Part shown: positions 33,475 to 39,924 of the stretch, piece by piece
Position numbering within the stretch: the first letter of the stretch is position 1
How the letters are laid out: each line of letters opens with the position of its first letter
The notes under the pieces: generated by a model
Told to the model about the DNA's origin: nothing
Database searches by the model: none
Seen by the model: the letters and a program-made list of their open reading frames with translations, nothing else
Source: Bacillus sp. (in: firmicutes)
GTDB lineage: Bacteria; Bacillota; Clostridia; Lachnospirales; Lachnospiraceae
Assembly: GCA_023666125.1 (NCBI GenBank)
Contig: JAMPCN010000015.1
Span: 1 to 39,924, forward strand
DNA length: 39,924 nt
Reading direction: 5' to 3'
Position numbers and translations under genes: made by a program

Positions 33475-34560
33475 TCATATATATTTTCTCAATTCCCTCG
33501 CCAGCGTCTCAGCCAACAGCGGAGGAACCGCGTTTCCCACAATCAGGTTTCTTCCCTTTTTACTGGAAGAAACAATGACATAGTCATCCGGAAACGACTG
33601 CAGCCGCAACGCTTCCCGCACCGTTATCAGCCTGTCTTCCCGGTAATGGATATTACACCCCACATTGGGCCTGTTAAAATAGGTATTGACCGTGTAGGCG
33701 GGCTTATCCGGCGCCATCCTGCCATAACAGGTGGTATGTCCGCCCTCCCTCTGCAGGCGCTGTATTCTTGCGGACTTCACATCCGCAGGGATATCCATGT
33801 AATTTCCGCCCGGTTTTACATGGGAACATATATATTTATCCAGTTCGCTCATCTGTGGAATGAAATGTTCCGTCACCATGCCGGCGCGTTCCATTTTCTT
33901 CTGATACTCGTTTTGCGGAGGCGACGCATATTCCACTTTCCCGTTTTCGTCGTCGATTGCCGCCGGTAAATCTCCCAAAGCCTCTGTTACGCTGACATAT
34001 TTTTTCAGTCCGTTTCCCTCTTCGTTATGCGTTGCTTCAGGAAATGTAAATTCTTTGCCGTTTTTTAATCCGACGATAAATACCCGCTTTCTTCGCTGCG
34101 GCACACCGTAATCCGCCGCATTGAGAACCTGCATCGAAGCATGATAGCCAATCTCTTCAAACGCTTTTTTTAAAAGCGTGATGATTTTTTCCCCATCCGC
34201 GTTTCTGGCGGACAATAGGCCGGTCACGTTTTCAAATACAAAGGCCTTTGGTTTGACCTTTTCGATAATATGGATATATTTCCATACCAGTTGTCCTCTT
34301 GCATCTTCCACATGCCTGTTTCCCGCCAGCGAAAAAGACTGGCACGGCGGCCCGCCTATGACAACATCCGCATGGGGAATAACGTTTTCGTCTATTGTAT
34401 TGATATCGGCGCATATAATATGAGCGCCTATATTTTCCCTGTATGTTGTGACGGCATTGGCGTCATTATCTATCGCCCATAAAATATGATACCCCGCGTT
34501 TATAAAACCGAGGTCTAAACCGCCGCCGCCCGAAAACAGGCTAATCACACTTTTTCCCAT
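33475..34560 (-). CDS. C5-cytosine DNA methyltransferase
   Basis: A 361-residue Dcm-family enzyme transferring a methyl group from SAM to cytosine C5 in a specific DNA site. The motifs occur in order: I LFSGGGGLDLGF (8-19), IV GGPPCQSFS with catalytic C73, VI FENV (109-112), VIII QRRKRVFIVG (155-164), then a target-recognition region, and X GNAVPPLLAETLAREL near the end. It is complete and of usual length. AGGAG lies 6 bases before ATG 34560, which is inside the upstream m6A gene (20-base overlap), so translation is coupled. Within this cluster it would protect one strand or the same site from the fused nuclease. Confidence 0.95.
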   Translation of the reverse strand: MGKSVISLFSGGGGLDLGFINAGYHILWAIDNDANAVTTYRENIGAHIICADINTIDENVIPHADVVIGGPPCQSFSLAGNRHVEDARGQLVWKYIHIIEKVKPKAFVFENVTGLLSARNADGEKIITLLKKAFEEIGYHASMQVLNAADYGVPQRRKRVFIVGLKNGKEFTFPEATHNEEGNGLKKYVSVTEALGDLPAAIDDENGKVEYASPPQNEYQKKMERAGMVTEHFIPQMSELDKYICSHVKPGGNYMDIPADVKSARIQRLQREGGHTTCYGRMAPDKPAYTVNTYFNRPNVGCNIHYREDRLITVREALRLQSFPDDYVIVSSSKKGRNLIVGNAVPPLLAETLARELRKYI

Positions 34561-36025
34561 GTTTTTCTCCTAATCGAGCCGTCTTTATCGTATCATATTC
34601 TCTCATAATATCCTCCGCCTTTACGGCGGCATATTTTTCCAATACTTTCGTTATATCCGCAATGCAGCGTCTGTCGCCGCTTTCCATTAACTTTTCGGCA
34701 AGGTCTGCCAGTTTCTTTTTATCGGCGTCAGCAATCGCCGTCAGCGTGGGAAACATGATATTTTCCATATCATAACGCTGCAGTTTTAATAAGCCCGCGC
34801 CGTATTTTTTTCCTATCAGCTCCAACTGGATATAAGTATATATATTATTTAACAGTGCAAAAAGCAGCATAATATCGTTTTCTCTTTTGGGCTGGATGAT
34901 ATAAAAATTATCCCGCGCCGGACACTGCGTATCGTTCATAATAAATTTCATGTCATTTCGCACAAAATAACTGAACAAAATCCCCCTGCTGTCAACCGTA
35001 CGCAGTTTATACCACGTTTCCCCGTTACTGTATTTTTCATACAGGGTCTTGGGCGATTTTTTTTCGGCCATCTCTTTCTGCGCCGCCTCTATATATGTCA
35101 GCCAGCCGTCCGAAAGCGTCTTCTCTTTATCCACCACAAAGAGCGTATCATATGCAGCGTCCTTCGTCCGATAGCCGGGTACTGCTTTAGGCGTGGATAA
35201 AATAGGCTTTTTATGCGCATTATCTTCCACGTCCGGATTGATAAAAAAGCCGTTCCATCCCGTGGAAAGCCCCCTATGTACCCTTGCCACTTCCCGAAAA
35301 GGAGTCCGAAACCCTAATTCTATGGAATCCATCCCCTGCAACGGCGTTTCCTGTAAAGACACTTCCTGCAATCCGTTCTCACCGGCGGTCAGTTTCTTCA
35401 CGGTTTTAGTTGTTTTCCGCCTGTTTTTTTGCAATTTTAAGATAAGAACCTCCACCAGCGCTTTTTCTTCAAAAACATTTCCCGACACATATATTTCTTC
35501 CTGTATTCGGCACTGTTTTTGCAGTTCGCTTTTGAATTTCTCTCCGCTTCTTGCTTTCAGCCAGCTTTCCGGAAAAATAACAATCAGCTCGCCGTTATCG
35601 GCAAGCAGTTTAATTGTTTTCATAATAAAATACATATACAGGTTGGCCGTTGACGGAAGCCCCTGAAAAAGAGTGTTTTTTCTAAGCTTCTGTTTCGTTA
35701 TGCCGTATATTCCCAAATCATCAATTTTCTCCTGCCGCACATACGGCGGGTTCATGATGATGCCGTCATATTTTACGCTCTCATCCGCTCTCAAAAAATC
35801 CGCCCTATATAAGCAATAATCCGGAAAATGCGGTTTTGTCATGGAAAACAAGGTCTCGTCTATCTCATAGCCCGTTACATTCCGATATTCCCTTTTTTTC
35901 AGCGATGCTAAAAAAACACCGCCGCCAAAACAAGGGTCTAATATCCTTGCTTCTTTTCCAACCGTAAATAAAGAGGCCATATAGTCCGCAATATTATTTT
36001 TCGTAAAGACCTGCCCCAAATCCAT
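34541..36025 (-). CDS. N6-adenine DNA methyltransferase
   Basis: A 494-residue Eco57I/TaqI-type m6A methyltransferase. Motif X GQVFTKNNIADYM opens the protein, SAM motif I is LDPCFGGG (29-36) and the catalytic motif IV is MNPPYV (91-96), followed by FPESWLKA. The order X-I-IV with C-terminal target recognition is the gamma class. A polar, variable stretch at about 200-235 separates catalytic and recognition parts. GGAGG lies 7 bases before ATG 36025. It is the first gene of the modification operon, starting 36 bases after glgP, and overlaps the next gene by 20 bases. Confidence 0.92.
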   Translation of the reverse strand: MDLGQVFTKNNIADYMASLFTVGKEARILDPCFGGGVFLASLKKREYRNVTGYEIDETLFSMTKPHFPDYCLYRADFLRADESVKYDGIIMNPPYVRQEKIDDLGIYGITKQKLRKNTLFQGLPSTANLYMYFIMKTIKLLADNGELIVIFPESWLKARSGEKFKSELQKQCRIQEEIYVSGNVFEEKALVEVLILKLQKNRRKTTKTVKKLTAGENGLQEVSLQETPLQGMDSIELGFRTPFREVARVHRGLSTGWNGFFINPDVEDNAHKKPILSTPKAVPGYRTKDAAYDTLFVVDKEKTLSDGWLTYIEAAQKEMAEKKSPKTLYEKYSNGETWYKLRTVDSRGILFSYFVRNDMKFIMNDTQCPARDNFYIIQPKRENDIMLLFALLNNIYTYIQLELIGKKYGAGLLKLQRYDMENIMFPTLTAIADADKKKLADLAEKLMESGDRRCIADITKVLEKYAAVKAEDIMREYDTIKTARLGEKHGKKCD

Positions 36026-36042
36026 GCCGCATCCTCCGGACC

Positions 36043-36069
36043 ATTATACTGCTAAAAGTCTTATTTCAA
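36043..36069 (-). promoter_or_regulatory. Promoter of the restriction-modification operon
   Basis: On the minus strand TTGAAA (36064-36069), inside the last codons of glgP, and a perfect TATAAT (36043-36048) lie 15 bases apart, shorter than the optimal 17. It would leave a leader of about 15 bases. Confidence 0.5.
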
Positions 36070-38370
36070 TTTCCAGATATCCCTGTTATACTCCGCAATC
36101 GTTCTGTCGGATGAGAAAAATCCTGCCTTTGCAATATTGACAAGCATCATCTTCCTCCACTTGTTCTGGTCTTCATAATCCGCCATCATCTTATCTTTTG
36201 TCTTGATATAATCCTCCAAGTCAAGAAGCGTCATGAACCAGTCTTTATTTAGCAGCTCCTTATGCAGTCTTTCCAGATTCTTTTTATGTCCGACTTTTAA
36301 CGCTTCCTTGCTGACAATGAAGTCCACCGCCTCTTTGATGACCGGACTCTTTTTATAATAATCTTTGGAAACGTAATCCGCGTTTTCATAATGCTCGATA
36401 ACCTGCTCGGATTTTTCCCCGAAAATATAGATATTATCGTCGCCGACCAGTTCATGTATTTCCACATTCGCCCCGTCGGAAGTGCCAAGCGTGACCGCGC
36501 CGTTTAACATAAACTTCATGTTGCCCGTTCCGGACGCCTCCTTGGAAGCCAGGGAAATCTGCTCGGAAATATCGCAGGCAGGAATCATCTTCTCCGCGTA
36601 GGATACGTTGTAGTTTTCCACCATAAGCACCGTCATGTAAGGGCTTACGTCCGGGTCGTTATTGACAATTTCCTGCAATACCAGCAAAAGATGAATGATA
36701 TCCTGTGCAATGACATACGCCGGAGCCGCTTTCGCCCCGAAGATAAAGGTCATCGGTCTTGCCGGTTTCTTACCCGCTTTGATTTCCAGATATTTATGGA
36801 TAATGTAGAGCGCGTTCATCTGCTGACGCTTATATTCATGCAGTCTCTTGGACTGGATATCGAAAATGGAATCGGGATTTAGCGTTACGCCCTCGACCTC
36901 TTTTACATAAGCGGCGAGGTCTTTTTTACGGTTCATCTTAATTTCCGCAATCCGCTCCAACACCTTATCGCTATTCTTAAATTCCAGTAATTTCTCCAGT
37001 TTATCCGCATCTTTCTTATAACCGTCGCCAATGGTCTCTGACAGGAAAGATGCCAGCTCACGGTTACAGGACAACAGCCATCTTCTAAAGGTAATGCCGT
37101 TTGTCTTGTTATTGAACTTCTCAGGATAGAGCTGATAGAACGCGTTCAACTCCGTATTTTTCAAAATCTCCGTATGGATAGCGGCAACGCCGTTTACGGA
37201 AAATCCATAATGGATATCAATATGCGCCATATGCACTCTCTTATCCTTATCGATAATCTGTACTTCAGGGTCTTTATACTTCGCCGCCACTCTCTTATCC
37301 AGTTCCTTGATAATCGGCACTAACTGCGGCACTACTTTCTCCAGATATTTTAACGGCCATTTTTCCAACGCTTCCGCCAGAATCGTATGGTTTGTATAAG
37401 CGCAGGTTTTGCTGACTACCTCAATCGCCTCATCCATCGTAAACGCTTTTTCGTCTACAAGGATTCTGATTAATTCCGGAATTACCATGGTCGGATGCGT
37501 GTCATTAATCTGGATGACCGCATGGTCGTACATCTGGCGCAGGTCATAATTTTTCTCTTTCATCTCTCTTAAAATAAGCTGCGCCGCGTTGCTTACCATA
37601 AAATACTGCTGATAAATACGGAGCAGATTACCCGCCTCGTCGGAATCATCCGGGTATAAGAACAATGTCAGGTTCTTTTCAATGTCCTCTTTATCAAAGT
37701 CAATGCCTTTCTTCACAAGGCTTTCATCCACCGTCTCAATATCGAACAGATGCAGCTTGTTGACACCGCTGTCATATCCAATGACATCAATGTCATATAG
37801 TCTGGAAGTCACTTTTTTCTTGCCAAAATGAACGTCGAATGTCACATCCGTTTTCGTCAGCCATGACTTATCTTCAATCCAGTCATTTTTCTCCGCATGC
37901 TGCAGCTTATCTTTAAATACCTGTTTAAACAAGCCGAAATGGTAGTTTAAGCCGATGCCGTCGCCGGGCAAATCCAATGTAGCGATAGAATCCAAAAAAC
38001 ATGCCGCCAGACGGCCAAGTCCGCCGTTACCCAAAGACGGTTCCGGCTCCACTTCCTCAATCTCGCTCATTTTTTTCCCGTTTTTGCTTAAAATGTCATC
38101 TAACTTATCATAAATGCCAAGATTTATCAGGTTATTCGACAGTAGTTTACCGATGAGAAATTCCGCGGAAATATAATAAATTTTCTTTTCCCCTTCAATC
38201 GGCTCGGAAACTTTCATCAGTTTCTTGGATAACAAAAGCAGACTGTAGTACAGTTCCTCATTGCTGCACTGCGCAACGCTCTTGCCATAAGTTGAGGATG
38301 TTTGCTCTTCCAGTTCTTTTTCCAGATTCATCACCAACACGTCTCTTTTCAGGTTACTTGCCTGTGCCAT
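36061..38370 (-). CDS. glgP: Glycogen/maltodextrin phosphorylase
   Basis: A 769-residue GT35 phosphorylase that releases glucose 1-phosphate from alpha-1,4-glucans with orthophosphate. Visible signatures are [27 protein letters not shown], and the PLP site [10 protein letters not shown] (K near 619) followed by [10 protein letters not shown]. Length is near the family norm (about 750-830). The start is ATG 38370 because AGGAGGT lies 6 bases upstream; an in-frame ATG at 38433 has no ribosome site. It is cytoplasmic. It lies downstream of a LacI-type regulator gene, which may control it or a sugar pathway that feeds it. Confidence 0.97.
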   Translation of the reverse strand: MAQASNLKRDVLVMNLEKELEEQTSSTYGKSVAQCSNEELYYSLLLLSKKLMKVSEPIEGEKKIYYISAEFLIGKLLSNNLINLGIYDKLDDILSKNGKKMSEIEEVEPEPSLGNGGLGRLAACFLDSIATLDLPGDGIGLNYHFGLFKQVFKDKLQHAEKNDWIEDKSWLTKTDVTFDVHFGKKKVTSRLYDIDVIGYDSGVNKLHLFDIETVDESLVKKGIDFDKEDIEKNLTLFLYPDDSDEAGNLLRIYQQYFMVSNAAQLILREMKEKNYDLRQMYDHAVIQINDTHPTMVIPELIRILVDEKAFTMDEAIEVVSKTCAYTNHTILAEALEKWPLKYLEKVVPQLVPIIKELDKRVAAKYKDPEVQIIDKDKRVHMAHIDIHYGFSVNGVAAIHTEILKNTELNAFYQLYPEKFNNKTNGITFRRWLLSCNRELASFLSETIGDGYKKDADKLEKLLEFKNSDKVLERIAEIKMNRKKDLAAYVKEVEGVTLNPDSIFDIQSKRLHEYKRQQMNALYIIHKYLEIKAGKKPARPMTFIFGAKAAPAYVIAQDIIHLLLVLQEIVNNDPDVSPYMTVLMVENYNVSYAEKMIPACDISEQISLASKEASGTGNMKFMLNGAVTLGTSDGANVEIHELVGDDNIYIFGEKSEQVIEHYENADYVSKDYYKKSPVIKEAVDFIVSKEALKVGHKKNLERLHKELLNKDWFMTLLDLEDYIKTKDKMMADYEDQNKWRKMMLVNIAKAGFFSSDRTIAEYNRDIWKLK

Positions 38371-38454
38371 AAAAATACCTCCTGCATTTTGCTTTTCTTT
38401 GTTTTTAGTATTTACTGCAAAAGCGCCTTTCATGCGAAACGCCTCTGCTATTAC

Positions 38455-38473
38455 AACGCTTGGTATAAGCGTT
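38455..38473. promoter_or_regulatory. Inverted repeat between lacI-type gene and glgP
   Basis: Arms AACGCTT (38455-38461) and AAGCGTT (38467-38473) around a 5-base centre. No T-run follows on either strand, so it is more likely a protein-binding site or leader hairpin than a terminator. It differs from the two palindromes at the regulator's own promoter. I could not place a convincing glgP promoter in this 137-base gap. Confidence 0.4.
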
Positions 38474-38507
38474 AGATTTTCATTATCATCTTCTGCTGCG
38501 GACGTTT

Positions 38508-39497
38508 CTAGCAGATAATATCCAGATACTGCATCCGCACCAGTTCATATCCCAGAACAATCTCTTCTCCCTCTTTGCCGTCCAAAAGCCTCTTTAACTC
38601 CATAACCGCCTCAGCCGCAATGCCGGAAAAGTTCTGGCGCACCGTATTCATCTGCTTGCCGGCGTACCCCATCAGCGTAATACCGTCAAAACCGCAGACC
38701 GGTCTGAAAATATCCATTTCTATCAACGCTTTCATCGCGCCGATTGCCATTAAATCGGAAGCGCATATTATCGCATCCTTGTTTTTCGCATATTTGAAAG
38801 TCAGTTTTCTCGCTTCCAGTTCGGAAAACCCGCCGTTTCGTATCAGGAGGGGAAGATTCATCTCCTGCGCCAGTTTCTGAACGCCCGTTAAGCGTTCCTT
38901 GGTCACATAGCCGTTCTTTTTCCCCGACAGATACAGAATACTCTTACTGTTATTGTCCGTCACTGTTTTTTTCGCTACTTCGTACTGCGCCTTCGCCTGG
39001 TCTATCCAGACGCAGGATGTCGCTTCATTGACCAGCGGCGCATCCACAGTAACGATTTTAAATATCTCCGACGCAATCAGGGCATGCAGCGTCTTATCAT
39101 CCTTAGACATCCCGAAAATAATGAGTCCGGTAATGCTTTGCGACTGCAAATAACGGATAATCTCCTCCACCGTCATCTTTCTGATCATGGAGTAAAAAAG
39201 CGTAATCACATCCAGATTGAGTTCCACCGCCTGATGAATGGCCCCGGTCAGATACTGCATATTAATTTCATCGACGGCCTGTGAAACATTATCAAGGTCT
39301 AACAAAATTGCTACCCTCCCGGACTGCTTGGAGGAAAGCGCCGCCGCTACGGAATTTGGCACGAAACCAAGTTCCGCTACCGCTTCATTTACTTTTTTCT
39401 TTGTCTTCTCGCTGACATTCGGATAGTTATTCAATACTTTTGACACCGTAGAAATCGCTACCCCTGCCCGTTTCGCCACGTCTTTTATCGATATCAT
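38508..39497 (-). CDS. LacI/GalR-family transcriptional regulator
   Basis: A 329-residue repressor. The N-terminal helix-turn-helix reads [20 protein letters not shown], with the hinge helix [12 protein letters not shown], followed by a periplasmic-binding-protein-like effector domain ending with a [10 protein letters not shown]-containing lobe. It probably senses a sugar or sugar phosphate; the ligand cannot be assigned. AGAAGGA precedes the ATG. Its own promoter is followed at once by two abutting palindromes that fit LacI-type operators, so autoregulation is likely. It lies upstream of glgP with a 137-base gap. Confidence 0.93.
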   Translation of the reverse strand: MISIKDVAKRAGVAISTVSKVLNNYPNVSEKTKKKVNEAVAELGFVPNSVAAALSSKQSGRVAILLDLDNVSQAVDEINMQYLTGAIHQAVELNLDVITLFYSMIRKMTVEEIIRYLQSQSITGLIIFGMSKDDKTLHALIASEIFKIVTVDAPLVNEATSCVWIDQAKAQYEVAKKTVTDNNSKSILYLSGKKNGYVTKERLTGVQKLAQEMNLPLLIRNGGFSELEARKLTFKYAKNKDAIICASDLMAIGAMKALIEMDIFRPVCGFDGITLMGYAGKQMNTVRQNFSGIAAEAVMELKRLLDGKEGEEIVLGYELVRMQYLDIIC

Positions 39498-39554
39498 TGT
39501 CTTTCCTTCTGACCGCTGCGGTTACAACATTTTCCCATACGCTGAAAATATTTT

Positions 39555-39582
39555 GGAAAAGGTTTTCCGGAAATCGTTTTCC
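39555..39582. promoter_or_regulatory. Two abutting LacI-type operators
   Basis: GGAAAAGGTTTTCC (39555-39568) and GGAAATCGTTTTCC (39569-39582) stand end to end. Each is a 14-base palindrome with one mismatched pair and the second has the central CG typical of LacI-family sites. They lie just downstream of the -10 box of the regulator's promoter, where binding would block initiation. Confidence 0.7.
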
Positions 39583-39588
39583 ATTACC

Positions 39589-39617
39589 ATAATATAACAA
39601 AAGAGTGGTTTTGTAAA
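39589..39617 (-). promoter_or_regulatory. Sigma-A promoter of the LacI-type regulator
   Basis: On the minus strand TTTACA (39612-39617) and TATTAT (39589-39594) are 17 bases apart. The -35 lies within the terminator hairpin of the upstream gene, an economical overlap of two signals. Confidence 0.65.
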
Positions 39618-39627
39618 CCACTCTTTT
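39599..39627 (-). terminator. Rho-independent terminator of the Rpn-like gene
   Basis: Perfect 13-base arms AAAAGAGTGGTTT (39599-39611) and its complement (39615-39627) enclose a 3-base loop. The arms begin with A and end with T runs, so the hairpin can act in both directions. Confidence 0.85.
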
Positions 39628-39649
39628 AAAAAACGGTTTTCTCATCTGC

Positions 39650-39924
39650 CTAACACTCTACCATACTGCCGTTCTTCTTTGCGTTCTGGTATTCTTCTAT
39701 TGTGATGCCAATAATTTCGCACGCTCTGGTAAGTTCGACTTGCAAATTTTTCATAACCGATTCGATACTTTTGACGATTCTCGCGGCGTCTCCCTCCAAA
39801 CGCCCCTCTGTTTTACCTTCTATACGCCCTTCCGTCATTCCCTCTGCTCTTCCATCCGCTATTAACTCCTCTATCGCCCTGCACATATCCGCTCTTCCTC
39901 CTTCTTCTGCCGATGCTTTGTCCT
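39650..39924 (-). CDS. Rpn/PD-(D/E)XK transposase-like protein, C-terminal part
   Basis: Partial gene: 91 codons plus stop are visible and the frame continues past the window end. The stretch MCRAIEELIADGRAEG followed by the EGRIEGKTEGRLEGD repeat and IVKSIESVMKN...ACEIIGITIEEYQNAKK is the typical tail of the Rpn family (recombination-promoting nuclease/putative transposase) found in many copies in Lachnospiraceae. The nuclease core would lie beyond the window. The gene ends at a strong terminator. The call rests on tail features only. Confidence 0.75.
   Translation of the reverse strand, partial: DKASAEEGGRADMCRAIEELIADGRAEGMTEGRIEGKTEGRLEGDAARIVKSIESVMKNLQVELTRACEIIGITIEEYQNAKKNGSMVEC

Noticed and set aside
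30891-36025. BREX, DISARM or Pgl defence system
   Set aside because: There is no PglZ phosphatase, BrxC-type ATPase, or DrmA/B helicase; only methyltransferases and the nuclease fusion are present.
38371-38507. glgP promoter or catabolite-repression site in the gap after the LacI-type gene
   Set aside because: No hexamer pair with acceptable spacing and no clear cre-like palindrome was found.

Overview
The window looks like chromosome from a motile, fermentative Firmicute of the class Clostridia, most likely Lachnospiraceae. The grounds are AddAB rather than RecBCD, a bacterial GlnRS, strong AGGAGG Shine-Dalgarno sites, TTGACA/TATAAT promoters, a DUF2225 protein, a flagellin, and PD-(D/E)XK 'Rpn-like' proteins with Glu/Gly-rich or coiled tails of the kind that multiply in this family. 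No tRNA, rRNA, CRISPR array or complete insertion sequence was seen. The species cannot be named from the sequence.

Layout. 1-7.2 kb (mostly minus): terminator, DUF2225 zinc-ribbon protein, glnS, a leucine-rich-repeat lipoprotein, then a plus-strand AAA ATPase/DUF4143 gene whose stop codon overlaps that of a convergent MATE exporter. 7.3-14.4 kb is an accessory stretch, partly very AT-rich: an intact ParE/RelE-type toxin-antitoxin pair, a HExxH metalloprotease, a GNAT acetyltransferase, the decayed remains of a RelB/YafQ pair, an S51 peptidase E-like protein, a DHH phosphoesterase, two immunity-like genes (Imm26-like and Imm49-like) with a gene scrap between them and no toxin, and a PD-(D/E)XK protein. 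14.4-29.3 kb (minus) is a tight series read in the order giant flagellin, addB, addA, GH95 alpha-L-fucosidase, with gaps of only 18, 7 and 10 bases. 29.5-36.0 kb (minus) reads m6A methyltransferase, m5C methyltransferase, nuclease-m6A methyltransferase fusion, HIT protein, cysK, again without a visible terminator inside. 36-39.9 kb holds glycogen phosphorylase, a LacI-type regulator with two abutting operator-like palindromes at its own promoter, and the 3' end of another Rpn-like gene.

How the genes may work together. AddB and AddA form the double-strand-break repair helicase-nuclease. GH95 would release L-fucose from glycans inside the cell, and glycogen phosphorylase mobilises stored glycogen; the adjacent LacI protein is a plausible sugar-responsive regulator. 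The three DNA methyltransferase genes form one restriction-modification locus, with the nuclease carried on the N-terminus of the third protein. The most unusual parts are a 1693-residue flagellin whose middle holds about eleven divergent copies of a flagellin IN-like module, a run of nine G at its ribosome-binding site, and its close linkage to addBA.
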